Below are positions 11,954-23,070 of a stretch of DNA of 64,000 nt, piece after piece (the first letter of the stretch is position 1; each line of letters starts with the position of its first letter). Both the position numbers and the translations under genes were made by a program. The stretch lies in the NCBI GenBank assembly GCA_036172665.1, contig CM069876.1, forward strand, positions 682,001 through 746,000, in the 5' to 3' direction. Below the pieces are notes generated by a model, which saw only the letters and a program-made list of their open reading frames with translations, ran no database searches and had not been told where the DNA came from. Source of the stretch: Prosopocoilus inquinatus (taxonomy: Eukaryota > Arthropoda > Insecta > Coleoptera > Lucanidae).

Positions 11954-14210
11954 TTAAATTCTTATAAAAATGTCAGAGTTATAAAGTCCACCGTGTTGCC
12001 TGTAAAAAAGTAACAATTTATAAATATATAAGCAAGGAAGTGGAAGAATATCTAAGTTTCTGAAATAATTTCTACACGACGTTCGTGACGGAAGTTTAAG
12101 CATGCATCGAATTATTTGCTTTTGTAACACGAAAACCATATTTGAATTAGTAGATGACCCCCAAAATAATATACCATGGGATAAATGACAATAAATGTAA
12201 GCATAATAAAAAATTTTTATTACATGAAGACTAACTTCATTTCTCAGTTGAAAAATTGCATAGAACGCTTTTCTCAGTTTAGCACATATGTTTTTAGTTT
12301 GTTGTTCCCATTTCAGCTCAGAATCCATAGATACACCTAGAAATTTTACTGTTTCACTTTCTTTAACTAACTTTTCATTCATTGTAATGTGGAAGGACTC
12401 TTCTTGAGAAATTTTATTGTAAAAACTTATCGCAGTAGTTTTTTGTTCATTTAAATATAAAGAATTTGACTCACACCAATTAATCATGTTTTTGATTACG
12501 TTTGTAGCTACCATGGATAGATTAACGATGGTTGATTCACTAAAAATGCAAGAAGTGTCATCAGCAAATTGATACAATGAATTTATTTTTAAGTTCGCAT
12601 GAAGATCATTAACATATATTAAGAATAAAATAGGGCCCAAGATAGAACCCTGTGGAACTCCTTGTGAAACATCAGCAAAAGAGGAAAGTACATTTTTGCG
12701 TTCTTTATTCACGACTGCATTGATTGAAACTTTTTGTGTTCTGTTAGTCAAGTATGACTTAAAAAGATGTAGGACCTTACCGCGAATGGTGGTGGTGGTA
12801 ACGCGTGGTTGACCGTGTCAAATGCCTTTGACAGATCAAAATAAACGCCGATTACCTTATTATTCTTTTCTAATTCTTCTAATATAAATGTGAGGGATTC
12901 AAATATAGCAAGTTCGCAGGATTTTTTTGGTAAGAAGTCGAATTGGCGCGTGGTTAATATACGGTTTAAACGAAGATAAGATAACAATCTCACATATATG
13001 GCATTTTCAAATATTTTGGAGAATGACGATAGTAATGATATGGGACGGTAATTATTGATGTCAGTTCGACTTCCATTTTTATGGACAGGAATTACTTTGG
13101 CTTCCTTAAGTTTCGTTGGAAAAAAGCCGGATTTAAACATTTCATTGATAATATTGGCCAATGGCTCTGCTATATGTTGGGCACATTTATGGAGAATTTT
13201 AACGGGAATTTGATCCAAACCTGATGATAATTTTGGATGAATATCATTAATTATATTGAATATCTCCAAAACACTACATGGCTTTAGAAACATTGATGAA
13301 GTGACTGAGACCGTAACCGTTGATGCTAAATGATTGTAAGTTGCAGTCGGAAGGTTCTTAGTAAATTTGTTGTTAAATGAGAAAGCTATTGTCTCAGGAT
13401 CATTTATAATATCATTTCCATTTTTAAGTGTAATATCGGTGTCATTTAGCTTAGGTCTGGTTTTTCCATTTAAAATTTGCCATACTGCTTTGGATTTGTT
13501 CTTAGCTGTTTGTATTTTACTGTCATTTAGAAATTTTCTATAATTATTTGTGTATTCAGTTGCCTCAAGTTTTTTACACTTATAGTGTTGTAATATATTC
13601 TCATCGTTGGTGATCTTATAGAGAGAATATAACTCACGAACATCATCCCACATGCTTTGGATATCTTTATTCATTAATTTGTTGCGTTTATTTGGTGCAT
13701 CATTTACTTTTGTTAAAGGAAACGACAAATCGAAATAATAAAAGAAAATATTAAAAAACTGCTCGTATTTTAAGTTTACATCGTGTTCCTTTAGCACTTC
13801 GTCCCAAGATTCTGATTGTATTAAGTTTAAAAAGAATTCTACGTTATTATCGTTATAGAACCTCCTGAAGAAATGTAATTTTTCGCGCAATATTTGTACA
13901 CTAAATTTCAATGTTATCGTGCTGTGATCTGAAAGACCCTCATCCGAGATAAACGTTTGTGTAAAGGTTGCTGGATAATTGCCGAAAACATTATCTATAC
14001 AAGTGCCCCCGGAATTGCAAGGTCGAGTCACTGCATTAACTACATACGACTGTAAATTGTAAGACATCAATAAATTAGTTAACTTAGTTACGCATACTAA
14101 AGAAGGCGATTTCCTATACAGTAACATTTCAATTTCACACACACTTGATAGGGATTGCAAGTTGTTACGAAATTGTTTACAGAATGCCGCTTTTGCAAGG
14201 TCACTTGAAA
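11954..14210 (-). pseudogene. 5'-truncated LINE ORF2 (endonuclease C-term and reverse transcriptase)
   Basis: Reading leftward from about 14210, the frame carries the end of an AP-type endonuclease (CIDNVFGNYP ... EGLSDHSTITLKF), a linker, then the RT fingers (AKVIPVHKNGSRTDINNYRP, ISLLSSFSKIFE) up to GVYFDLSKAFDTVNH. Near 12780 the frame shifts, apparently with a small deletion in a run of CCACCA-type triplets. It resumes in a second frame (12751 down to 11954) with GVPQGSILGP, the catalytic FADD box and the thumb (VKFLGVSMDSELKW), ending at a stop. ORF1 and most of the endonuclease are missing, as expected for 5' truncation. The frameshift makes it inactive. It resembles Jockey/CR1/I-type LINEs; the exact clade was not determined. 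About 340 bp of 3' UTR precede the triplet tail. Confidence 0.92.
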
Positions 14211-14239
14211 CATAGCAATAATTGATATAGAATAGAATA

Positions 14240-14775
14240 GATCCCAAGCAAAAGCTTCTAGAACACGTTCTCTCAGGTCTTCTGTTGTTGCACACAACAA
14301 CCTTCGATAGACCTTATCTTTTCTCGCTCCCCTTAAGTAAAAGTCTAAAACAGACAGACAGATCAGGGGATCAAGGTGACCACGTTATTGGTGCATTTCT
14401 TCCAATCCATGAGTTGGGCAGTTTCATTTAAATAATTTCGTACTGTTAAATGACTATGCGGCGCGGCGGTCCGCCATCAACCATTCTAGCAATCCTCGAG
14501 TTATTTAATTCGTCCAACATATTTTCAAAATCATTCTGTAAGAAATGAAGATAGCGGTCACCAATGAAGTACCGTTAAAAACATAAGGACCGAGAATTGT
14601 TCATTTAATAACACCGCACCAAACATTTAACCAAATTTAATTTGTGGTCTTCTTTGTTCAACCTGATACGGATGTTCTTTTAACCAAAGATGCTCATTGT
14701 GTCTATTAAATATGTCACAATTTATAAGCTTGATTTCATCTGTCCAAAGAACTTAAAATTTGAACTGTGCGTCAC
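14240..14775 (-). pseudogene. Decayed DDE_3 (IS630/Tc1-mariner-type) transposase
   Basis: On the minus strand the sequence can be followed through frame breaks: a WTDEIKL block with NRHNEHLWLKEHPYQVEQRR, then ...TVRNYLNETAQLMDW, and finally GERKDKVYRRLLCATTEDLR. This order (first catalytic Asp region, then the 'SPDLxxLDF..G..K..VY' tail region) is that of DDE_3 transposases common in arthropods. Several stops and frame changes make it dead. The LINE at 11.6-14.2 kb begins immediately after the ATTEDLRERVLEAF tail, so the LINE probably landed inside this transposon. Confidence 0.7.
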
Positions 14776-17689
14776 TTATACATTTACCTTTAAACTCAGG
14801 TATTGTTTGAGAAATATCAAGATATTCACTTCACGTTTATAAGATTTTATTGTAGTACAAAATTGAGTAATAATTTTACCACAAACGCACGTAAACATTT
14901 TTCAGGTCGAGGTGGAAATAAATCTGAATTTTTTGAAACAAGTTCAACAATTGTGTTAAAAATATCTGCAACTTCTTTTTACACGTATTTGTACAGAATT
15001 TCTCTTTCTCATTTCTCTCTGTATACTTTTATAAAAAAAAACAACATGTTGACGCATTATTTTACTGCAACCAACTGAATATAGTCAATGCGTTACGTTT
15101 CTTTTTTTTTAATAAAAATATACGCAGTTGTATACAAATAAAAAACAAACGCTTGGTATTTATAAATGGTGTCTAATGAATATTTGGGTTTTCTTGCCTT
15201 AGCTGCGGCTGTCTCCATTTGGAAAAATTAAAAAAGGGGAAAGCACTGGTCTAAAGAGTGGTATAAACAGACAGAGAAGTATTTCCTTACGAACATTTAT
15301 GGAATCCTGACCGATGGGATTATCAAAAAATTTACTTAGAATGGCCCAAGAAGGATTTCATAGCTCATTAACCCCTCAGCCATGCAGGCAAGTGACCGAA
15401 AGATTGTCAATTGCGCAGATACACCATCAATTGAGGCGCGTCAGTAGCCTTCAAACAAATTTCCCATCAATCTCCGTCCATCGATTGACATCCGTGTCAA
15501 TCGTCTCTTACACGATCAATGAGTAGCTACCATTGACAATATTATTGACAATTCTATTGATCGTCCCCCGGGCCAATTTACAGTCAGTGCGGTCCTCTTC
15601 TTGTCTTCGAACTCTTATTAAAAGAATGTTTAGTATTTCAATTAACAGCCGGAAGTGTCATGCAAAGTTGTCAGTTAAAAATTCGGTCCATTTGGCAGTG
15701 ATAATGTCTATTACTTAAGTATAGAAATTCATAGAAAAAAAAATTGTTTCTTTAGACGATGACTTATACTATAATAACTTATGATATTACACTATTTATG
15801 TTTTTGCCATATTTTCTAAATAATGCTTCTCATTTTTAGACTTGTTATTAATTCCGTTGTTACTTACGTAAATTTGAAATTACAATTAGTTTTTGTTCTT
15901 AAGTTACTTAAGGAATCATTTGAAAAAAGAAACCGCTTGAATGCTGCAATATCTGAACATTCAGTAAATAAAATGATCTTTGTAATTAGTCTGAATTTCT
16001 TATTTGAAGTAAATGCATCAATTTACAGTTTAAATGAATTTATTTTTCAATTTAATAAGACAACTTTGATTTTGTATGTCACAATACTATTTTCTGAGAG
16101 TAATTAACTCTTTGAAAACCTTATTTGTATACCTGCTTAAATTAAATAATTCTTTTGATTTTCGAATTATGTATAAAAAAACACATCAATAAATTATTTT
16201 CTTTGAATTCGAAAGACCCCATGAAATAAAATACTGAAAATTTTGATGCATGGAATTATCTTCGCCTATAATTTATTTTGTAATAGTAGATAAAAGTACG
16301 AAGGAAACATTTCGTACGTTCCGTTTCACAGATAAAGGGACTGGCTGGAAACTTTAGTGTCCATATATTTAAGCATCAAAGCTCGCTCAGAAATACTAGC
16401 ACTTATTTCGATTTCTTTTCACTTTGAAGATCCTGACTCCCGAAATAAAGTATTAATAATTGAATATAATTGGAAGGAATAATGACAAGTTTATGGTAAT
16501 GGCCCAGAAAGTAATTTTTTGATGATTCTTTTGTAACAAAATAAAGTACTGATAAGTGAGCATAATTGGAAAGGATAACGAAAAATTTGTGATACGACCG
16601 AGAAACACTTTTTTGAGATGTTGCTAATATAAAACAGGAGACAATTAAAATAATAAAATTCTTGCATAATAAAATTTTCGGTTCTTTTTAAACTCCTCCA
16701 ATTTACTGAAATCTTTTATTATACAACATGACGTTTTAGATTCAGATAAAGTTTTTAATAAAGAATATTTTTAGCTGTGCTGTTGTACATACTGGGTGTT
16801 TGGAAATTGCTAGCACAACAAAAAAAAAACTGTGACATCTGCAGGTCCTAAGAAATCCAAGATACTCAATTTCTTTTTTCATAAAATAACACCGTCAACT
16901 CATTATTTGTGTAAGCGGCATTCATTTACGTAATAATAATGTACCGAGTTGTGACTGCTTAACTCAGTGGCGCACCAATAATTTTGGCCAAATTTTTATC
17001 TCGAAAACTAAAGGATATATCTGTTTATATTGCAAGAAAACTGTTTTTGATCTTTAAACAGACACTGCTAAAATTATAAAGAACGCTTATGTTTTACTAT
17101 GGGTTGATAGGTTTTAACCTGTAACTGGACACTATTAAAACAGGGAAGTATACTCAACGTTTCACTAACGCTTGATACATTCGTCAGGAGTAAAAATAAA
17201 TAAACAAAAAGTTAAAAGAAACGAAAAAAAAAACATTAAAATGTGTTGTCCGGAAAAACGCAAAGTTAAGTTCTTTTTTTAATGTGCCAGATGTCTCAAT
17301 ATGGCCGGAGATGTACTGGGTGATTCCAAATAAGTGTCCGAAACGTCAGCCGCAGAAAAAGAAGACAAAAAGTCTATATGCATAGGAGTCTAATATCCGT
17401 AGTTTTTGAGATAAAATGCATAGAACATTCAGATATAAATTGGTTGATGGGCACTAGTACAGTTGTATTACATCACAGGAGCAATGAGTTTACTTAGAAT
17501 AGAACGAAACAAGAGCGTTTACCAATAAATGAAAGTGTAGCGGTTATAACCATGATGTCATTAATGACGATTTTAGAAATAACGGGTACCACGCGAAAAT
17601 ACAGCGGTCCAATTACCATAAGTAACCGGTTGTAACCGGTACCTCGCCAAAAAATACTAAGTGTTTTTTTGTTTTAATACACAATCTTG
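14776..17689. other. Intronic DNA, no recognised gene
   Basis: Open frames at 14803-15078, 15314-15526, 15533-15718 and 15823-16107 are short, AT-biased and match no family I know. ACTGGGTGTTTGGAAATTGC near 16790 and ACTGGGTGATTCCAAATAAG near 17309 look like the ends of Tc1/mariner-type elements, but no partner ends were found. AAATTGAGTAATAATTTTAC (14861-14880) recurs at about 31553, showing another shared repeat. Confidence 0.4.
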
Positions 17690-18033
17690 TAAGAAAAATT
17701 GTAGCAAATCGTTTTTGATTGCAGTTAATCCCTCGAACAGCGTCTGTACAGCTGTTTCGGCCCTATTTGGGGCTTCTTCAGCCGAAGCGTAGCTCGAGAG
17801 TTTCACTGTAAATCAAAACGATTCGACCAAGGTTAATAGGATCGAAACAGCTGTACAGATGCTGTTCCAGGGATTCACTGCAATCAAAAACGATTGGCAA
17901 TAATTTTTTTTTAACTTTCACTATGTTTTGACAATAAGTATGGCCGCCTTGCATGGGATGACTTATTACGTTGCAAACTGGCTTTAATTTGTCAATCCTA
18001 ATGAAGTATCAGGTCAAAAAGCGATCGTAAGAT
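17690..18033 (+). mobile_element. piggyBac-related MITE, decayed copy
   Basis: An inverted-repeat block (GCAAATCGTTTTTGATTGCA ... GGGGCTTCTTCAGC ... inverted partner) is followed by a right end containing GGTCAAAAAGCGATCGTAAG. The same right end closes the MITEs at 35.1 and 60.7 kb and the DNA just after the piggyBac gene (21.89 kb). This copy has lost part of its hairpin symmetry. Confidence 0.75.
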
Positions 18034-19544
18034 GTCGCCGTTTAAACTATTCAATAATCTTATAGATACTAAAATTAAAACATACCCAATGATGGTAGGG
18101 GTAACCACCCACACTAGGTATTTTAAACTAAATATTTCACTACAGTATCTGTCTTTCAGTTGCAAATTTGCAGGTTAATACAAAAACAATCACCAGTCCG
18201 GCGTAATCCTCAACTTACACTAAATAATAATTTCTAAATTCATTTTTATTAGAACCTGACTAGCAACTAATTATTGCATTCGAAGTAGTGTCAAAAACGC
18301 TAATTTACGAATACAGAAGATAAATAATTGTTTTGCAATCTGAAAAAAGTTTGAGCAGTTTATGATTTAAAATATGTTTTCTAAAGCGACCTAAATACCA
18401 GGGAGCGACCGCAATAGACCCTTGAAAGGTAAACATGTTTTTTCTTTCGAATGTACAGTTGGGGAAATAGAAAACGGGACAGTAAACTTTTGTTAGTTTA
18501 AACCTCACGTCTAAATTTCGGTAACTATGGTAATTTATCAACCTTCACATTAAGTAAAGTGATTAATCATTCCGTTTATAATTAAAAATTATAACGAACA
18601 AATACCTCATACAAATAAATCATACTAGCGTACTAGTTATTTTTTTATTTTACTTACAATTATAACCCATGCGAAATAAAATGAAACAAAATAACCCTTC
18701 GATTGAATTATTGAATGCAAATATCCGGACTTTGATTGAATTAAGATTTCTAATATATATATTCCACATTCGAAATGCCACATAGTTCTTCCAAAGGCTT
18801 CACTAATTCCATTTGATTTACTGGTTGAAAATTTTCTCTTACATTTCCGTTAGAATGACGATACATTCTTAAGAACTCAATTTGACAAGTTATTTCTGAT
18901 GTTCACTGACGGTAATAAATTAATCAGAAGGATCACAACCGTCATCAAGGAAACTTCACACTATCAAAATAATCGGAAATTTCGTTATAAGACTTGTTCC
19001 GCTTTCTATTTCCGCAACTGTACTTTCGGACGTTTTCGTCCCAAGAAAATGTTGGCTATAGGTCAGCATATTTTAACGACACGTTCCGCGTAAATAATAT
19101 AAAGCGGTATCTTACTTCGAACTTTTTGCAATCTGTCGGCTCTAAAATGCTTTCGATTGGGAAATGCCTCTTAAGCCGGGCTGGCAATCTGCAGTCAAGA
19201 TCTGTAATTTAAAAATTCTCCAAGAAAAATGATTTCATATACATTTTATTAAACTTAAAAGCTGTTTTAGAACAAGTACTGAGTGAGACATACAAGGTGT
19301 AACTTTAACGAGGGGACAAACTTTAATGATAGAGCGTACAGCGTCCTTCCAGAAGGACCGGATCGACTCATTTGAGGACGCTAGAAATCGAGATGTTTGA
19401 GTATTTTGCGTACTGCCAGCGTACATTAGCTTGTTATGTAGGTAAAGAAATAAGGAATCAGCGCATTTTTGAATTTCTATGTGTTTTCTTCGGAAAGTTA
19501 TGTATTGTGCAAGCTGTACAGTTTGTCTAGTCAGATCTTGCAAA
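18034..19544. other. DNA left of the piggyBac gene; weak inverted repeat
   Basis: No gene seen. About 18430-18540 and 18960-19070 share inverted similarity (TTTTCTATTTCCCCAACTGTAC against CTTTCTATTTCCGCAACTGT), suggesting another decayed MITE. The left end of the piggyBac element should lie in or near this stretch but no inverted counterpart of its right end was found. Confidence 0.4.
19347..19362. promoter_or_regulatory. Palindrome matching the cluster downstream of piggyBac
   Basis: GTCCTTCCAGAAGGAC: two perfect 7-bp arms around CA, about 185 bp before the transposase start. The same type recurs in a cluster at 21992-22230 on the other side of the gene. It could be a transposase-binding subterminal site or a heat-shock-element-like TTCnnGAA site. 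Confidence 0.5.
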
Positions 19545-21746
19545 ATGGTGTCCGTTGGCGATCGTGTATCGGCATTAGCCACAATTTTTGATCAGAAAAA
19601 TGATCATACTTGGAGTAAAAGTGAATTTGGGGAAAACTGGAATAGTGCAAGATGTTATGGAACTTGCCAAAAAGTATTTAAAGCGTCTATATGTGCTTCA
19701 GTGAAATGGGATATAGACAGTCACATAATCAAAGTTGCCTGCAGTGTACTGCGAATTGAAAATTCTGCAGCATGTAGTACAGGTAGATTTATTTATATGA
19801 AAAGTACTGTTTTTATATAAATTGTATGAAATTATATGAAATGTATATAATACTACCAAAAAAATTATAAAAAATAATTTTAGGTTCTGATGGTGACGTT
19901 TCACGAAGGAATAAAAACAACGGGAAACTCAAATACAGTCAAGCTCTTTTATCTGCTTCTAGCCCAGTAGCTGGAATTAAACTCTTCCGACAGTGACTTA
20001 TCGACAAGTGAATCAGAAAGTGACACGGAGGACCAAAATATAAATAATTCTCTTATCCAAACGAGGGACGATGATATTAGCAGAGACAGCAAGCACCAAA
20101 ATCAATATACAAATACTGTAACAGTACATGGTAGTTTGTGGGAATTTGGTACCTCTGTCGAAATCAATACTTATAAGGATACCCATTTCAAGCCTGAACT
20201 TCATGTAAGGAATATTCAGTCCATGAAAGAACAAGTTTTGGATGGCATTTTTTCCCTCTGAAGATTTAGATCTCATTTTACAATGCACAAACGCGCATCT
20301 TAGAGAACGCCGAAGACTAATAACCAAAGGCGATTTTTTTAAAGCAATAGGAATCATGTATGCAATGACGATCAATGTTCTTCATAGCCGCCGCGACTAT
20401 TGGTCGACTGAATCGGGTCTCTTCCCAGCTCCAGCGTTCGGCCAAAGATTTAGAATGGGCCTTCATCGCTTTGAAGAGATACTGGGATGCATGGCGTTTG
20501 CAATGCCTGCTAACGAAGAACCGGACGATAAATGGTACCATGTTCGTCAATTTTTTGATATGAGCACGGCAAAGTGGAGAGATATTTTCACTCCAGGATA
20601 CAAACTTACCAAAGACGAATCTATGTTCAATTGGTACGGCAAAGGACTACATAATGAAAAGGATGCCATGCCTGCCGTGATAAAAATAAAGCGCAAACCA
20701 AAAGGCGTTGTGTGCGAATGCAAGACTTTGGCCGACGTTCAATCTGGCATTATGATAGCAATTGAAATTAACGAAGGCAAAACAGCAATGCAACAAAAGG
20801 AATTCCAACAAGAGTTTGGTGCAGGCACTGCAACTACATTACGGATGACACGTCCTTGGCATGGTTCTGGTAGGATAGTCGTGGGTGACTCCTGGTTTGC
20901 ATCCGCAAAAACAGCCATCCAGCTTCATAAGTATTATGTATCATATATTATATGTATTTTCTTGGTATCATCAAAACCGCTACAAAAAATTATCCAATAG
21001 CAGAAGCTAGAAGACGGTGTCCCTCTGAACGAGGTAAATGTGCAATTGGTACAGCAAAAATTGATGATGTGAATCTGACATGCGTTGAATGGAGAGACAA
21101 GAAAGTGCATACCTTTATTGGTTCATGCAGTACTACATTAGAAGGGATACCAGTACAGAAACGTAGAACTGACGAATCAGGTAGAATTATTATAAAAGAA
21201 GTTCCTAGACTTAAAATCGTCGAGGAATATTTTGACGGAGCACCTTCCATTGATGTACACAATCACATACGTCAAAGCGGTCTAGCTCTAAAGGAAATAT
21301 GGAATACTCAAAAGTGGCACCATCGTATGTTTGCGAGTCTACTTGGAATTATTGAAACCAATGCCTACCTGGCATTTAAATATTTCAGAAAAGATGCCAC
21401 TATCAAGCATTCACATTTCACTGAGTCGCTAGCATTGCAGTTAATCCACAATACTTGAGATAATAACAGACAAGTTGCTAATTTAGGTGACGAGGTAGCC
21501 AATCGGCCTCAACAAGTTCATCTTCAGCAAGAGTTACTTAATGGGGACCACGTACTTATTCCTTTGAGTCGAGATGATGAGAGGGTGAGGGTCCAAAGAA
21601 AATGCATTATTTGCAGCCGCATTCACAAAAGACAACAAAAAGCAAGCTATAGGTGCAGTTCTTGTGGAGATCGGTCAGTTATGTGCGCACCAACCACGGG
21701 AAGAAATTGTTTCACGTACCATATTCAGCATGGGATTCCTGCTTAA
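19545..21746 (+). pseudogene. piggyBac-type transposase gene, broken
   Basis: Cut-and-paste transposase of the PGBD/DDE_Tnp_1_7 type. From the ATG at 19545, exon 1 (to 19782) reads VGDRVSALATIFDQKNDHTW ... ASVKWDIDSH, which looks like a small SH3/Tudor-like domain. A GT-AG intron of 101 bp (19783-19883) keeps the frame. An acidic segment (SSDSDLSTSESESDTED) follows at about 19983. The catalytic core keeps all three expected Asp motifs: TKDESMFNW, GRIVVGDSWFAS and GAPSIDVHNHIRQ. A C-terminal cysteine cluster (CIICSRIHKR ... YRCSSCGDRSVMC) at 21600-21700 matches the zinc finger typical of these transposases. Breaks: frame changes near 19990 and 20257, one near 20940 that looks like a short insertion or local duplication, and a TGA at 21456-21458. 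The damage is light, so loss of function is fairly recent. Confidence 0.88.
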
Positions 21747-21859
21747 AAATTATATGTAAAAATAATACATAATTACATCTTATATCAGTAACTTTATCTC
21801 GTTTGTTAATTTCACGTTTTTGTACTTATTATGAACAATAAAATTTGTTTTAGAAAAAT

Positions 21860-21925
21860 TTTGTGCAAATCGTTATCCTTACTGCAATGTTAGGTCAAAA
21901 AGCGATAGTAAGATGTCGCTATTTT
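21860..21925 (+). mobile_element. Right end of the piggyBac element
   Basis: TTTTGTGCAAATCG ... GCAATGTTAGGTCAAAAAGCGATAGTAAGATGTCGCTATTTTATATG is followed by TTAA (21921-21924), the target site of piggyBac elements. It is shared with MITEs at 18.0, 35.4, 46.4 (inverted) and 61.0 kb, which are therefore probably mobilised by this family. Confidence 0.78.
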
Positions 21926-21991
21926 ATATGTTAATAAAATTTGTGTTAGTTTCAAACATTTAAAAATTATGTTTATATGTCCAAGAGCGCG

Positions 21992-22230
21992 GTCCTTCTA
22001 GAAGGTTTTAGTTATACCAGCAGGACAAGTTTATGAATTATTTACGTCCTGCTAGCAGGACAAGTGTATTTAGCTACAAAAGAAATTAGCAATCGATCGC
22101 CATTTTGACTCGGTACTGCCAGAAGAACAAACCTTCCTTCCAGAAGGACACAGTCATATACAAGATATTGTGCTGCCAGCAGGACATCGTCTCTGTACAA
22201 AAGTACTTCCAGAAGCGCTTCTAGCAGGAC
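21992..22230. promoter_or_regulatory. Cluster of seven palindromic TCCTnCnnGnAGGA sites
   Basis: Sites at 21992-22007 (GTCCTTCTAGAAGGTT), about 22016-22025 (half site), 22046-22061 (GTCCTGCTAGCAGGAC, perfect 16-bp palindrome), 22116-22128, 22134-22149 (TTCCTTCCAGAAGGAC), 22170-22185 (GTGCTGCCAGCAGGAC) and a double site at 22204-22230. Arms are 6-7 bp around a TA or CA centre. Several contain TTCnnGAA, the core of a heat-shock element. One matching site lies left of the piggyBac gene at 19347. Either transposase-binding repeats or a host factor array. Confidence 0.6.
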
Positions 22231-23070
22231 AAGCGGCTGTACGTTCTATCATTAAGGGCCAACTCCTCACAATTTTTTAGGTGGTCACAATTTCGTATTT
22301 GACATCTTATAACTTTCCATAAAGGCATTTCCGCGTATCTCGAAAAATAAAGGTACTCTACTCTTACGTCTGCTTCAAACATTTCGAACTCCTCGGTATA
22401 TGACGACAGATATTCAAACTGTGACAAGTATATTTTAAGTTTGCGAAGGTGAGGGAACTTTGACAAAGAATAATTTTTTAACCGGACCCTGTACCTTAGA
22501 AACTACGCGTTCCCGAACATATTGCTATGTTATTTTAGTTGAAGGTTTAATTTTGACTATGTTAAATAAGTTTTACTTACATTTTTGGGATGTATTATTA
22601 TGATTTCGCTTCAGAATTTTATTTAAAGTCAGTGTAATTTTCGTGTATCAAGGGAGAATTGTAATTCCAAGGTATTTCGCCTCAAATAATGCATACACTA
22701 AAACATGAAATTTTGTTACATGAATTAAATGATATGGGTTACAACAAAACACATTGAACCGCAACCTAAAGTCAGTCTTGAAGCTTCTACGATGTGATAA
22801 AGGACTGCAAGACTTTGCTGATATGAAGGCATCTCTTAAGCTTAGCAAAAGGTGAACGCATTGTAAGTCAAAGGTGAACACATCGTAAGCCAAAATGGTC
22901 GACCAAGAAGTCTTCAAGCATCACGACAACAAGAAACACATTCGTGGTAACAAAACAAAGTATGTACGAAGATTATTGTTTGATATCTGTCAAGAGAATT
23001 CATTTAGGAACATTTTAACACATTACATAAGTCGGTAGCAACAGTAATAAGGAATTAGTTTTCTGGACAG
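22231..23070. other. Intronic DNA, no recognised gene
   Basis: No coding signal supported; open frames on the minus strand at 22221-22466 and 22648-22917 match nothing. A short local duplication (AAAGGTGAACGCATTGTAAG / AAAGGTGAACACATCGTAAG) occurs at about 22847-22890. Confidence 0.4.
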
